From: Skeletonema tropicum
Lineage: Eukaryota > Bacillariophyta > Thalassiosirophyceae > Thalassiosirales > Thalassiosiraceae
Reading direction: 5' to 3'
NCBI GenBank assembly: GCA_037178625.1
Contig: CM074141.1
Location: 1,302,001-1,366,000, forward strand
DNA: 64,000 nt
The notes beneath the pieces were generated by a model. It was given only the letters and a program-made list of their open reading frames with translations. It was not told where the DNA came from and did no database searches. The position numbers were made by a program, and so were the translations under genes. Position 1 is the stretch's first letter; every line of letters starts with the position of its first letter. Of the stretch, positions 21,397-32,764 are shown in pieces.

Positions 21397-22809
21397 ATGA
21401 CAACATCATTACGCGTATTACGTACCATTACCATGCACCGTAGCATAGGCTTACTCATAATATCTGCCATCGTATCCAACCCACTGCAGTTTACCTCAGC
21501 TCAAACCAAACTTCCATCTACGATCATGACTAGATTGAACGCGACAAAAAGTGGTGCCAGAACTGCTCTGGATGGTGAGTAAATAATTCGTTGTCAGCTC
21601 TGCTCTGATGTGATCATGTCAAGTGTGTATCTTTCATTCAATTGTTGACGTGAGTCCATTGCTTAACATATGCACTTCGTTTCAATCGTTGCACTTGCAG
21701 AAATGAGCCCCGACGGTTCGTTCAAAAGGGTTGACGCCGCATGGAGGAACAAGATTAGCAAGGAGCCTGGCTCCATGTTTCCTCCGGAAAAGGGTCGTTA
21801 TCACCTCTATGTTGCCTACGCATGTCCCTGGGCACATCGAACTCTCATGACAAGAGCCATCAAAGGTTTGCAAGACGTTATTTCAATCACAGTCGTCATG
21901 CCCGTGTGGCAGAAGACCAAACCTGATGATCCGAATGACCATCATAATGGATGGGTATTTGCCAACAAGACAAGAGGGAAGGTCCTGAAGAATACAGCTG
22001 GGTTAGGTGGTCCATTCCCATCGTCGTACCCACAGAATGACGAAGATCCAATCTATAATGCTAAGAGTGTCCGCGAAATTTACGAAATGTGTAACGACAA
22101 GGATGGGAAGTACACAGTGCCAATACTCTTCGATAAGAAGACTCAAACCATCGTGAGCAACGAGTCGTCTGAGATTATCCAAATGCTCAACTCACAATTT
22201 GATGAGTACGCCACATCCCCTGACATCGACCTAGAGCCTGAAGATTTGAGAGACGCCATGCAATCAGTTGATAGCTGGATATATCCCAACCTGAACAACG
22301 GTGTGTACCGCTGTGGGTTTGCCAAAACCCAAGAAGCCTACAATGCCGCAATAGGTGAACTGACTGCAGCCTTCGATAGAGTAGAGCAAATACTTTCGAG
22401 ACAACGTTTCATTGCTGGTGATCAGTTTACACTCTCTGATATCAGACTCTTCGCCACACTACTACGGTTCGATGAAGTGTACGTTATGTATTTCAAGACC
22501 AATACACGGTCTGTGGCCAACAGCCCAGTCCTACTCAACTACTGCAGAAGCATATACCAGATGCCAGGGGTAGCAGACACCGTAGACATGCATCAAATCA
22601 AGGAACATTACTTCTGTTCACACCCTGACCTCAACAAGTTTTCTATTGTTCCTAGAGGACCCGACTTCGAGGGTATGCTCAAGGAGCGTCACAATCGTAA
22701 TGGCCTTGGTATCAAGAGGCTCAAAATTTCAGTATCTGATGAAGAGAAAGAGAAGAGTTTTCTTACGAGTGAGGATTCAGTTAGCTCCATTGAAAATTTT
22801 TATAAATAG
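21397..22809 (+). CDS. Glutathionyl-hydroquinone reductase (Xi-class GST, ECM4/YqjG family)
   Basis: Two exons, 21397-21574 and 21701-22809, with a GTGAGT donor and CAG acceptor, give 428 residues. Family hallmarks are strong: the opening EMSPDGSFKR, then YHLYVAYACPWAHRTLM with the catalytic Cys at ~101, NDHHNGWVFA, a thioredoxin-fold TVPILFDKKTQTIVSNESSE, and the all-alpha domain with SWIYPNLNNGVYRCGFA and DIRLFATLLRFDEVY. These enzymes reduce glutathionyl-hydroquinones using glutathione. The first exon adds a ~38-residue N-terminus with a hydrophobic stretch (GLLIISAIV), perhaps a secretory or organelle signal. The frame is open upstream of the ATG only from a GTG, so the ATG at 21397 is preferred. 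Confidence 0.9.
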
Positions 22810-24129
22810 AGCAGCGCAGGCATCATGAACCTATTTTTTTTGTAGTCTGTTAATGTTAACCTAAGAATCAAACAAGCATAGACTTCCTGATCTTTTGAGC
22901 CAACATCCAAAGTGGACTTCGACAGTGTCAAAGGGAAAGCAATGGTTGTTGTTTGATGTCAGCTACAATAAGAAGGAAGTTGATAAACCAATGATCATTT
23001 TGGATAGATAAGTAGATAGATAGATTCCTCCAGCAGTTTGGCCTTGCTTGCACCAAAGCCTTCGCGTTCCACATCCGTCGACCAATTTCTGCCCAGCAGG
23101 CACCATCACAGACGCCTTCAGGACCAGCCCGAGCCCCTCCTGGTTTAAGTTCACCTTTCTCTACTGGAACTAGTGCCTAGAGAGTAGCAACTAAAAAAAA
23201 TCTATCGATCTACTTCTCATTTTAGTTGGTGCATGCAAATCACAAATCACAGCAAGTACCAACATGGGAGTACCTATTACCAGAATCGTAGCTCGTAGAT
23301 AGGTTGTACTCTTAAGTTACTTAGCACTCACTTATCTTCCTCTCTCTCTTCACTCACTTATCTTCCTCTCTCTCTTCTGTTGTTGCTTGCCTCTAGAGTG
23401 CAGCCTCTAGAGAGAGAGGAGTATTGGAATATCCGAGTATAACCCAGCCAACCGCTCTTCTAAAGGCGGGAAGTTTCCGAGAAAGTACTCACTCTTATTT
23501 TTGAGCCGATGCGTTGCGTGCATGCACTTGCCAAATGTTTCCCATCCAATCTGTTTCAATCCAATGCCAAAATTGAGAAAAAAAGACACTTTCTACTTGA
23601 TGTAAGTTCAAGTATGTAGGTGAAAAAAATAGCCTGACAAATGCGGGTCTTGGTGGAGGGCTACTTACTACTTTTAGAAGATAGCAGGCGTTCTTGCCCT
23701 GCATTGTTGTGCTGATTCTTTCCGTTCTCGACCTCGGCATTTTGCGGACTTTCTTGAGCAGTTCCTTCCTTACCGTGAACTCATTGGACAAGTGTACGTA
23801 GGAACTCGATAGAAATGGTAACCCCCTCTTTGGAGGGTTAGGTTGAATGGAATGTTCTATACTGTGCAGCTTCCGGGGCACACGGAAGAAGCAACTGAGA
23901 ATATGAAAACCAGTGAACTTCATTTTTCAATCACTTTAGGAACTCTTTCTTCAAAATCTTGGTATTGATAGCTTCTCTAACTGGTACTCAGGGTGCGAAC
24001 CCACGGGGTAACGGCACCCAATGAGGTCATTTTTACATATTCATATCGTAGTTTACATATAATCATTCAGCCGAAAGAATCTTGGCTACTTATTCCATTG
24101 ACTGAGTTAATCGCGGCTATCGTTGATTC
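22810..24129. other. Intergenic region with CT-rich tandem repeat
   Basis: A ~27-bp CT-rich unit (CTTATCTTCCTCTCTCTCTTC) is repeated in tandem at about 23328-23380, followed by CTCTAGAG motifs to 23425. Such CT tracts may be part of a promoter or UTR. Other short frames here lack protein-like composition. Confidence 0.4.
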
Positions 24130-25127
24130 ATGAGGAATGAGGAATTTTCAAGATGCGTGGAACAGAGCAATTTTACTGTCACTAGTGCCCTACTTATCAC
24201 TGCTGCCAATGCACAAGTAAACCCCGACGATACGTTGAATAAAATGGCGATGGCAAATGCTATGACTATTTCTATTGGTAGCAGTGGTAACGGCAGGGAC
24301 CGCTCACGGTCTAATAATAATGGCTCAACAACCTTTGCCAACAGAGAACAGTTTCCATCAAAGCTCTACGAGATGCTTGAGTCAGTTGAAAGTCTTGGCT
24401 TGTCCCACATAGTATGTTGGGTTCCCGATGGTAAATCATTTCAGGTGGTTTATCCTACTCAATTCATGGATCTGGTTGTTCCTAAATTCTTCAAGGCGAC
24501 GAAGTATCGTTCATTCCAGAGACAGTTGAATCTATGGGGCTTCAAACGGTAAGATTACATTCTACTTTCAGGACACGTAACTTATCGCGTTCGATCGTGT
24601 GCAGCCTCTGATTGAAATACTTCTCTACCCTTTACCTTTCTTTCCTTAGGATCGTAATTGATCAAGACAACAATGCAAGCTGGAGCCACGAATACTTCAT
24701 CCGGGGTCGCCCCGAATTCATTTCCAAGATCTCTCGAACTCGAATCAAGGGCTGGGGCAGACCAGGAGCTACAGGCATACAAAATCAAAATGAGGAACAG
24801 ATGCAGATGCAAAAAATGGACTCAGAAGAAATCGTAGAAACAGCGATCTATCACGATTTTAAAGAGGACTTCGATAATTTCAGCTGTGTTAGTGATAGCA
24901 CAAGAAAAATCAGCAATGCTATGAAGTGTACCGTCATTGCACCATTAGGTAAAGTTAAAGCATTTGACGAGAAATTCAAATCAGAAAAGGCCCCAAGTCA
25001 TATCAGTGGGTGTACAAATATTGAACAGATGAGGCTGGAGCCACTTCCAATTGACAGTGCTGGTATCTTAGATGCGACCGATAACATCGATCTAGCTGAA
25101 TTTGGAGAGTTACTTGGTCGCTTGTGA
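24130..25127 (+). CDS. HSF: Heat-shock factor-type transcription factor
   Basis: Two exons, 24130-24548 and 24650-25127 (GTAAGA donor, TTAG acceptor), give 298 residues. The DNA-binding domain spans ~75-175: FPSKLYEMLES, then HIVCWVPDGKSFQVV, FMDLVVPKFFKATKYRSFQR, the recognition-helix motif QLNLWGFKR, and WSHEYFIRGRPEFISKI. The intron splits the domain right after GFKR. HSF-type proteins bind nGAAn repeats; diatom genomes carry large HSF families (established). The C-terminal ~110 residues are acidic and short, with no long heptad-repeat oligomerisation domain, so the protein may act as a monomer or with partners (inference). Confidence 0.9.
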
Positions 25128-25419
25128 TGTAGATAGAACCTTCTCCTGGTACATACTGTACATTCCGACACGAGGGTCTACCTCTGAAGTAATTCATACA
25201 TTCTGCCCATTAATTCCAGCCAATATTTCAAAACGTGAGGGTCTGGAGCCTTAAAACCTCTTTACTATAAAATATATGAATAGTATTTTTGTTGTGAAAC
25301 CATGAAACAATCAATTACGGTCATTTTTTCTTTCTGCCCACGACAAAAATCATTGCTGCGTCAGACGAATCAGCTAAGAAGAGGGCGGAACTAGCAATCC
25401 GTTGATACAAGAGTTCTGA

Positions 25420-28400
25420 TCAAAATGGCAAACTTGAATATTCTTGTGTATATGTATTGTAAAAGAAATTTGTCTTCGTCTTTTCGTCGTAGAATTCTGA
25501 CTGTGCAGTTGTTTTCCCGTCAATCCATTTACTGCGTCTGAGGCGGTTCTCCCAAACTAACTTCCAATCTGGAGCTGTAAACCGTGTCATCTTGGTAAAT
25601 CGATTGAACCAAAACACCTCAAAGCCTTTTCTGGGGCATAACGGATCGATCATCTTCCTCCATTCTGCCCAGTCCAGTCGCTCCTCTACAATGTTGCTTC
25701 GTTGAACGACTGAAAATGGCGGACCAATGCTTTCATAAGCGCCGCCAGGATAACGCTCGTAACTGAATTGACGATAGTTTTCGACGACAAGTGCATTGGT
25801 TGGGTCGAGTGCTAGTGCAGCACGATATAGTTTCTCAGCATGATCGTAGTTTTTGTACACGCACTGGTGCAATAATGCATAGTTGAGTAGGGTCAAGGAA
25901 TTCCTAGCATCAGCCAATACAGCCCATCGAAAGTAAATCTCCGCTGCAGATTTGATCATTGTTTGGTTTCGATCGGCGACGTCGGCATCATGTAACAGCT
26001 GGCATGCAGTTTGAAATGTGCTATTATGTGGTGCTTGACGGGATGCCAATAGAAATATTGCGTATACGCGAGATATCAATGGGTGGTTTGGGCTCAGCTT
26101 CAGTGCTCGTTCGTACATTGGTCTTGCTGCATCAAAATTCAAGTCCAAGCAATGTGTTAGTATTGCATAGTTCACAATATTCGAGAGCTTTGTCGGATCT
26201 TGCTCATACTTCATCCTCGCTCCATTGATGAACTGCATTGCTCTGACGATATCCGCAAATGTTATCTTCTTTCCAATGAGATCAGATTCGTGTTTAGACC
26301 GATACCTTCTTTGGACTAGACGTGCTGCCTCCTCTTCTGACAACCACGAAGATTGACCGGTTGCATAGTTCGCGTAGTAATAAACTTTCTGACCAGTTGT
26401 AGCGTCGTAAGTTTCCTCCTTTCTCCATTCGTCTACAGGATTTTCAAGTTCATCCTCTCCAAGCAATTTTGGCTTGCTTCTCTGACGCTGGTCCGTCAGA
26501 ATATTTCTATAAGCATATATTTGGTTCTCTCTATCAAATATCTTTTCATATTGGTGCAACGTCGCATCTTTTGCACGACGAAAGGACCTCAATCTTCTCC
26601 ACTGGGCTTGGACCTTGATGACAAGTTTTAGGACACGTTCTTCTTCAGCCTCGAACTGCATGAGGATCATCATCTTATCATCTAAAGGATTCTTTCGAAT
26701 CAACACTCGTTTGATCAGCCACTCGAGCAAGTCAGGTTGTCGTTTGGGATGCAAGATACTGACTCGACTAACATCTTGTTGATTGTCTCCATCTCCCTTT
26801 GAATCATGAAGCCATTCTATCAACTTTGGCATTGTCAACTTTGTTCGCATGTGTAGGCGCTTGCTGGGTTGGTACGTATTGAAGACAATTTCGTGAGGAG
26901 ATCGAAAGGTGCTGAGAATGAATACGTCACAATCTGTGCGAACAAGTCGCTTATCAACCAAGATACCCTTCTCGACAAGGTGCCTTCGGCTGAAGATGAA
27001 AATTGGCTGGTTGCGTACTAATCTCAGTATGAGCCGTTTGGGCAATTCTTTCAGAGCCCTTTCACTGAGCATTTCATCCCAAGATAACTTGCCTTCACTC
27101 GATAACGCCTTTTCAAGACATTCCCGAACGTCATTCTCAGCGATACTGAAAGAGAATGTTCTCTTTGTCGTAGGCACATATACAATCAGTTGCATTGATA
27201 CATCATCTCGTAGCTGAGTGTCGTCTTGCAAAAGAATTGTCACAACTGCAAGGATCTCATCAATGCGAATGACGTCTCGGTAGACGACAGACACACGATT
27301 TCTTTCCCTCTCTTCTTTCAGCTTTGCATGAGTAATCAAAATTTGTTTTCGCCTCTCAGCTCTAACACGTTCTTGATGACAGAGGAAGCGATTACGCCAA
27401 AAGAATCGACGCCATTCCTGCTGCAACACTATTGCACATTTGACTCGCTGTTGATACTCTTCATCGTCCTTGAGAGCTTTAAATATCTTGGCAACAAAAA
27501 GACGAGAGAGAAACCGACGCACGTGTTTTGCAATGGTGATGGCACTACGCTTTGCGTCTTTGAATTTGGCATACTGAAGCACCTTTCTCACATAAGTGGC
27601 AATTCTTATTTGAGCACAAACTCTCAATGCCTCTTCATGGATGGCCATCTCTTTTGACTCTCTCCACATCATGGCGTTGACATCTGGAAGCATTACTATT
27701 GACGACCAAACAACTTTGGTTAGTGCATCTCTTGGTTGTAACGATGGATGCTGAGTTGATGCAATGTCTTCAAATATATCATGAAATTGCTGTCGATCCA
27801 ACTTTCGATCTCGGTTGTGTCTTACAAACGCCATGTCAATCTCATGCTGGGCATTCTTTACATTGGGCAAAAATTGCATCTTTCGCGACAGCTTGGCCCA
27901 CTTGACATTATCGACGAGTGTCCCTTTTGGATGCCATTGGCACACTGCACGAAATGCTTCTTCGATCACATCTGAGAGTGGGACGCGTTCAAAGTATTGA
28001 ACTCTTTGTCGATGAATGTATTGATCATCCTCTAGCCGATACGGCCAGTCTCTACAGTCTTGCTCCATCACTTCCAACGGCACACTCACACGAAAGTGTG
28101 TATCAAACTTGCTGCGTCCAACATAGTCGTCTACCCAGGGAATATCTCCGTTGTCGTATTCTCTCCTCCATTTTGGTCGATTGTCCTCATCGCTTGGAAT
28201 AAGTTTCCATATTCTTGCATGGTAGATATGTAGGGGGGAGTGTGTACTTTGATTTTTATCGCTTGCAACATGACGGAAGGCATCCTCACTCGCAGTCGAT
28301 AACATAGCTGTGGCCCTATTACATGCCTCATTCGTGACATCTTTTGTGTACGGATAGCAAAGGCGATTGAGAGTATTTGCTCTTGACTTCTTCTGTTGAG

Positions 28401-29871
28401 CAATGATTTTGGAATGATCGTAGACTTCGGTGAGGCAAAAACTGATCGTCTCATCATGTGATAGTGTTGGATCATTGGAGAGTTTCCAATCCGATGACTC
28501 ATGAGCATCGTAAATCCTTATTGTATCTCCTCTTTGAAGTTTGGCGACAGCTTTTTCAACACCATTAACAACGACTCTACGACTGGCCTCGGTAACATTC
28601 ACAGTAACTTCGATAGGCAAAGGAATTCGTTGCGCTATTGATGGTGATATTCTATCATCGACGATATTCTCCAAAGCATTCATTGCTGAAGTTTTAAAGT
28701 TGGTTGAATCCTCTGAGTCGACATCATTTTCATCAAGAAATGCCTCTGTTTGAACCGAAACATTTGCGCAGGCATTTTCTTTGTTTCCCTCATCAAGTGC
28801 AGTGTTTGTCTCTTTTGCCGAAAACATGCACCCCTTGTGCTCACTGCAATGTCTTTGGTTGTCAGACTCTAGCTCAAGAATGACTTTGTTGGCAGCTTTA
28901 GAAGTACTGCAAATATCGCTCTGGTCGATCACCCTCGAAACAAGAACTCGCAACCATGTGAGCAAATGAATAATTTGTCCGGGCATTTTATTTTGCAACT
29001 CTGGCTTCAATGTATCATGCATTACAAATGGAGCGACAATTTTGATCAAGCTCTTATCAACACTCCGCAATGGATTGAAAGACTTTGCCTTTTGAACAAG
29101 ATCTTTCAAAGGGTGGCGAAAGATTTTCAACATGATTGACTTTGTGAGGAACACGAGTTTGTTCATCACGTCTGCCTCCACAGTATTCAAAATCAAGTGT
29201 GTGCAGCACAATGCAACTACTGCAGCGACGGGAGGATACGATATGGTATGCAGAGCAGAGAGCTCTCGAACATTGATATTTGGTGGAAGGAATTTTGCAG
29301 CTGCCATCGGCAATACACCAGTGGTTCCCTTTTTGCAATGAAATTCATCCAGTAAAATTAGGAATGATGCCTTGCATATCCGATGCAGACTGACATCCTT
29401 CCAAGGCGTCGCCGATGAAAGCTTGGTCTCCCCGACACACTCATCGATACATTGCGGCAGAAGAAATGGGTTACGGTGGAATATTCTCTCAGATCCAAAT
29501 AGATTGATAGCCTCGGGAATGTCACGCACAAAATCCAAATCATAAATCATCTTTTTGAGGTAGCTCCCTTCGTTCCAAATGAACGAATTGTAAGGGCACT
29601 GCTCGCATGCATTGGACGATTCATGAGCGTGCGATTCAATATGACGCGCTAAGGTTCTTCGACGATACCAATCCTCCTGTGTCGAAACATTCCAAGCCTC
29701 GATAGCTTCAACGACTGCTAGTGATGCATTGTGAATTCCGTAGAGGAGCCTCTGCACACGATTGCCACGGGAATGACTCGCCTCACGGTGAAGAGTTTCA
29801 AGTCTTTCGATTAATGCCTCCCTATTATTGATGTGGCGCAAGGCATCGTCAGCTAGTTGTGAAAGATCCAT
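25420..29871 (-). CDS. 1483-residue protein with IQ motifs, WW domain and TPR-like repeats
   Basis: The frame is open from 30093, but its first in-frame ATG is at 29871 (MDLSQLADDALRHINNREAL), giving 1483 residues. The N-terminal half lacks recognised domains but is clearly coding over 3 kb. IQ-type calmodulin-binding helices occur at ~770-840 (IAKHVRRFLSRLF, VLQQEWRRFFWRNRF) and ~1085 (VIKVQAQWRRLRSFRRA). A WW domain is at ~1145-1180 (VYYYANYATGQSSWL). Two TPR-like units lie at ~1230-1380 (AARPMYERALKLSPNHPL; AEKLYRAALALDPTNALV). Two WW-like sheets follow at the end (VFWFNRFTKMTRFTAPDW; FFYNTYTQEYSSL). It is probably a scaffold responsive to calmodulin or centrin (inference). No catalytic motif is seen. 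Confidence 0.8.
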   Translation of the reverse strand: MDLSQLADDALRHINNREALIERLETLHREASHSRGNRVQRLLYGIHNASLAVVEAIEAWNVSTQEDWYRRRTLARHIESHAHESSNACEQCPYNSFIWNEGSYLKKMIYDLDFVRDIPEAINLFGSERIFHRNPFLLPQCIDECVGETKLSSATPWKDVSLHRICKASFLILLDEFHCKKGTTGVLPMAAAKFLPPNINVRELSALHTISYPPVAAVVALCCTHLILNTVEADVMNKLVFLTKSIMLKIFRHPLKDLVQKAKSFNPLRSVDKSLIKIVAPFVMHDTLKPELQNKMPGQIIHLLTWLRVLVSRVIDQSDICSTSKAANKVILELESDNQRHCSEHKGCMFSAKETNTALDEGNKENACANVSVQTEAFLDENDVDSEDSTNFKTSAMNALENIVDDRISPSIAQRIPLPIEVTVNVTEASRRVVVNGVEKAVAKLQRGDTIRIYDAHESSDWKLSNDPTLSHDETISFCLTEVYDHSKIIAQQKKSRANTLNRLCYPYTKDVTNEACNRATAMLSTASEDAFRHVASDKNQSTHSPLHIYHARIWKLIPSDEDNRPKWRREYDNGDIPWVDDYVGRSKFDTHFRVSVPLEVMEQDCRDWPYRLEDDQYIHRQRVQYFERVPLSDVIEEAFRAVCQWHPKGTLVDNVKWAKLSRKMQFLPNVKNAQHEIDMAFVRHNRDRKLDRQQFHDIFEDIASTQHPSLQPRDALTKVVWSSIVMLPDVNAMMWRESKEMAIHEEALRVCAQIRIATYVRKVLQYAKFKDAKRSAITIAKHVRRFLSRLFVAKIFKALKDDEEYQQRVKCAIVLQQEWRRFFWRNRFLCHQERVRAERRKQILITHAKLKEERERNRVSVVYRDVIRIDEILAVVTILLQDDTQLRDDVSMQLIVYVPTTKRTFSFSIAENDVRECLEKALSSEGKLSWDEMLSERALKELPKRLILRLVRNQPIFIFSRRHLVEKGILVDKRLVRTDCDVFILSTFRSPHEIVFNTYQPSKRLHMRTKLTMPKLIEWLHDSKGDGDNQQDVSRVSILHPKRQPDLLEWLIKRVLIRKNPLDDKMMILMQFEAEEERVLKLVIKVQAQWRRLRSFRRAKDATLHQYEKIFDRENQIYAYRNILTDQRQRSKPKLLGEDELENPVDEWRKEETYDATTGQKVYYYANYATGQSSWLSEEEAARLVQRRYRSKHESDLIGKKITFADIVRAMQFINGARMKYEQDPTKLSNIVNYAILTHCLDLNFDAARPMYERALKLSPNHPLISRVYAIFLLASRQAPHNSTFQTACQLLHDADVADRNQTMIKSAAEIYFRWAVLADARNSLTLLNYALLHQCVYKNYDHAEKLYRAALALDPTNALVVENYRQFSYERYPGGAYESIGPPFSVVQRSNIVEERLDWAEWRKMIDPLCPRKGFEVFWFNRFTKMTRFTAPDWKLVWENRLRRSKWIDGKTTAQSEFYDEKTKTNFFYNTYTQEYSSLPF

Positions 29872-30077
29872 CACATTCGCATTCGGGTTAACTTTGTCTT
29901 TGTCTCGAGAGAGGAGAAAGAAGCCAATGCTAAATATGAAGTAAGATCCGATATCGATGGAGTTCAAATTCAAATCGCATTCCACCGGCGAGCTTTTTGA
30001 AATGAAGGAAGAAATCAGTTGGCCCGCAAAATTTGAGCTGCTGCGTACAATATCTAAAAAAAATGTATTCGTGCATG

Positions 30078-31647
30078 CTAACACCTTCTCCAAAGTTCAT
30101 TGTCTCTCCAAACCTTGGCACAGACACGATGTACCAAAGCATGCCTTTGAGCTACCTCTCGAACGTCTATACTGTAACCTCCGCCTACCACACATGCCAT
30201 TGGAAGACCTCTACCAACACATGTCTGTATCACATGCAAGTCGCGATCGTGCAGCCCTTGCCATGACAACGACAATCTACCAAGCTTATCCGCATGGAAT
30301 GGATCCACACCTGCATTATATAGCACCAACTGAGGCTGTACTTCATTCAACGCCTTATCGAGAGAGTTTGACAGCACTGATAAGTATTCCTCGTCTCCGC
30401 ACATATCTGGTAGAGGAACATCATAGGTTGGAGTCTCCTTTTCGAATGGCCAATTATTCTCTGCATGTAAATCCAATGTAAACAATCTGCCGTGGAGTAA
30501 GTTGCCATGGTAGTGAAATGTTGCAGTCCCATCTCCCTGATGAACATCACAATCAACTACCAGCACACGTTCTACATATTGCTTGCCTCGATATAGCTCA
30601 CTCAATAATTTGTTGTTGCTGCTTGTGTTATCATCAACACATTCATCACAAGTGCCCAAGTCATCATTATTTTCATCTTCGTTCCACGTCAGCAATCGTG
30701 ATGCAACAGCCAAATCATTTAATATAGTAAAGCCCTTGCCTTCATTGGCTTCCGCATGATGAGTCCCACCAGCAACATTGCATGCTAAACCATATCTCAA
30801 CGCCAATTGTGCCGTCAAGACAGTCCCAGCAACTTCCAGTACAGTCCTTTCGATCAGTTCTGGTCGCGATGTCTGGTCGCGATGTCTGTTCGCGAAATCC
30901 AATTTTGCGGCATTCCTCGGTGGTAAGTGACCCTGAGAGGAATTTGTGCAAGTACTCTGGATGTATGGGTGGTGTTAGGAATGATAGGGGGAAATTGGCA
31001 ACCTCGAGTGGTCGATAAAAGTCATCCATTGAACGAATCAGTGGTCTGTCATCATCATCATCATCACCACCTGAATTCCCTTCCTTTAGTAGATCATCTG
31101 TATCAGTCAATAATGAGTGCGCCGTCTGCTCAAATTTGCTCATGGGGAATGTATGCTTTTGTGGCCAGTTTGGACAGGAGTAATGCTCGTGATATACCGT
31201 CGGTGCGTGTCGATAATTTTGATACGGATCGAGTCCTAGCTTACTAGCTGCAAGACCATTATCAATGAGTTGTGTTGATGTCGAAGTCGATGCAAGTTGA
31301 TGTATACGCCTCTTTCTTTGTTTAATTTCATTCTGTACTTGTGCCAGAGATGGGGCCAAGTAGGATGAATAATGGTCATCGTCGATTTGAGCCGTCAGCA
31401 ATAATTGATGGCAGATATTGTTTCCATAGCGACGATGAAGACTTCCTGCGGCCGCACGTGATTTTAGTATCATGGCGTCAGTAATGCTGCAGAAATATAC
31501 GTGTAAGAGCATCAGCCGATGCAGCATTCTTTCATTCCTCGAGCTGTTGCCGCACACGATGTCTTTGACTTGGTGCAACTTCACGCACTTCAAATCATGT
31601 TCATGAGGAATGTCATCTTGCGGTTCAAGAAAGTGTTTCAAGTTCAT
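30078..31647 (-). pseudogene. Histone deacetylase (class IV-like), frameshifted by a 13-bp tandem duplication
   Basis: Two overlapping frames together encode one HDAC of about 520 residues. The first (ATG at 31647) holds YHEHYSCPNWPQKHTFPM and TPPIHPEYLHKFLSGSLTTEE; the second holds GTHHAEANEGKGFTILND, VDCDVHQGDGTATFHY, DLHAENNWPF, LYNAGVDPFHADKLG and GGGYS, which are the His-His dyad and Asp/His/Asp zinc and Tyr motifs. The frames separate at 30859-30884, where TCTGGTCGCGATG (plus strand) is present twice in tandem. With one copy the family motif reads straight through as TSRPELIERTVLEVAG. As it stands, translation stops before the catalytic core. It could be an allele, true decay or an assembly artefact. 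The ~130-residue N-terminal extension is unusual. Confidence 0.85.
30859..30884. repeat. 13-bp tandem duplication inside the HDAC gene
   Basis: Two perfect abutting copies of TCTGGTCGCGATG, at 30859-30871 and 30872-30884, followed by a further partial TCTG. The length is not a multiple of three and it accounts exactly for the frame break. Confidence 0.95.
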
Positions 31648-31754
31648 TTTGTGGGATACCGAGTGATTGTAGGAATTAGTATTGAATTTTCCGCATCTCC
31701 AAAGGTGGCTGGGCGGGAGAATAGGGCAGAAGTTTGACAGGGAGCTTTTTCCAT

Positions 31755-32605
31755 AGGTTTGTAGCGAGCACCTTATATTTTTTTCTCCACCAGCACCTTT
31801 TATTATGCGTTATATCTTGTTTTTTTGCTGTCTAGTACCACCTATATTTCAGCACCTTATATTATACAGCCCATTTTTAGTATTTCTTCTTTGTCCTTAT
31901 TTTTTTGTGTTACTAGAGAATGTCAGCACCTTATATTCGGAATTCCACGTGTAGTCTTCTGTTAGGTTTCTAAATCGTTTATTGCACTGGTACTTATCAG
32001 AACCAATGTTCTTTTTTTAATAGTGTATTACACTGGTACTTACCAGAACCAATGTTCTATTCTTAATAGTTTATTGCACTGGTACTTACCAGAACCAATG
32101 TTATAATCTCAACCAATATGTTTCGACCTGTGGAGGACAGCCCGGACCGTGCTTGTCCCGTTATCCTCATGAGCACCCATCATCAAAAGGTTTGTAGCGA
32201 GCACCTTATATTTTTTTCTCCACCATTAGTCGAGAACTTAATTGGTTCCTTTCTGAACCAATACGATTCTAATTTTCTTACTACACTGGTTAAAATATGA
32301 ACCAGAAAGATGACACTGTACTGAACAATAATATTACACTGGTACTGGTCTGAACCAGTATCATACCAAACTACGAAGATACCTCAATGATGGAATCCGT
32401 CCAATCTGAAGTACGATCTGCCATAGTAATTTAATACATTTGCTATTATTTCATTCTATGGATCATCGAGATTAATTTTCTGCACATCTAATAATGATGG
32501 AGTCATTGTCCTAATTCACTTCCTACCGGAACTAACTGGTTCCATTCTGAATCAATTAGATTCTAATTCACTTACAACACTGGTTAAAATATGAACCGTG
32601 CTTTT
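31755..32605. repeat. Cluster of diverged non-coding repeats
   Basis: Three families are visible. A ~46-bp tandem unit containing CACTGGTACTTACCAGAACC repeats three times at 31981-32110. A block with GGTTTGTAGCGAGCACC occurs at 31755-31793 and again at 32189-32225, and its core AGCACCTTATATT recurs near 31850 and 31925. A ~72-bp block ending CACTGGTTAAAATATGAACC occurs at 32229-32300 and 32528-32601. ACTGGT/ACCAGT complementarity makes many of these able to fold back. No coding frame is supported. Confidence 0.8.
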
Positions 32606-32764
32606 TCCAACTTCCATCATCCAACATCCAACATCCAACATCTAACGTCTAACATTGATCATTGCTTCCTTTTCATCCATACACATACCAAACCCCAACC
32701 CAGCCCGGCTTGCACTCTAGAGACAACATAAGTAATTAGTACCGCAATAATTTGCGCAACGAAG

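Noticed and set aside
23495..23923. 142-codon minus-strand frame near the CT-rich repeat
   Set aside because: No motif and low-complexity-driven composition; not supported as a gene.
23960..24030. Possible tRNA on the minus strand (GGGTTCGCACCC resembles a B box)
   Set aside because: The conserved A is missing, and no T stem, anticodon arm or 7-bp acceptor stem can be formed.
30859..30884. Explaining the HDAC break as an intron
   Set aside because: Only 13 bp need to be removed and no GT-AG pair fits; the tandem duplication explains it exactly.
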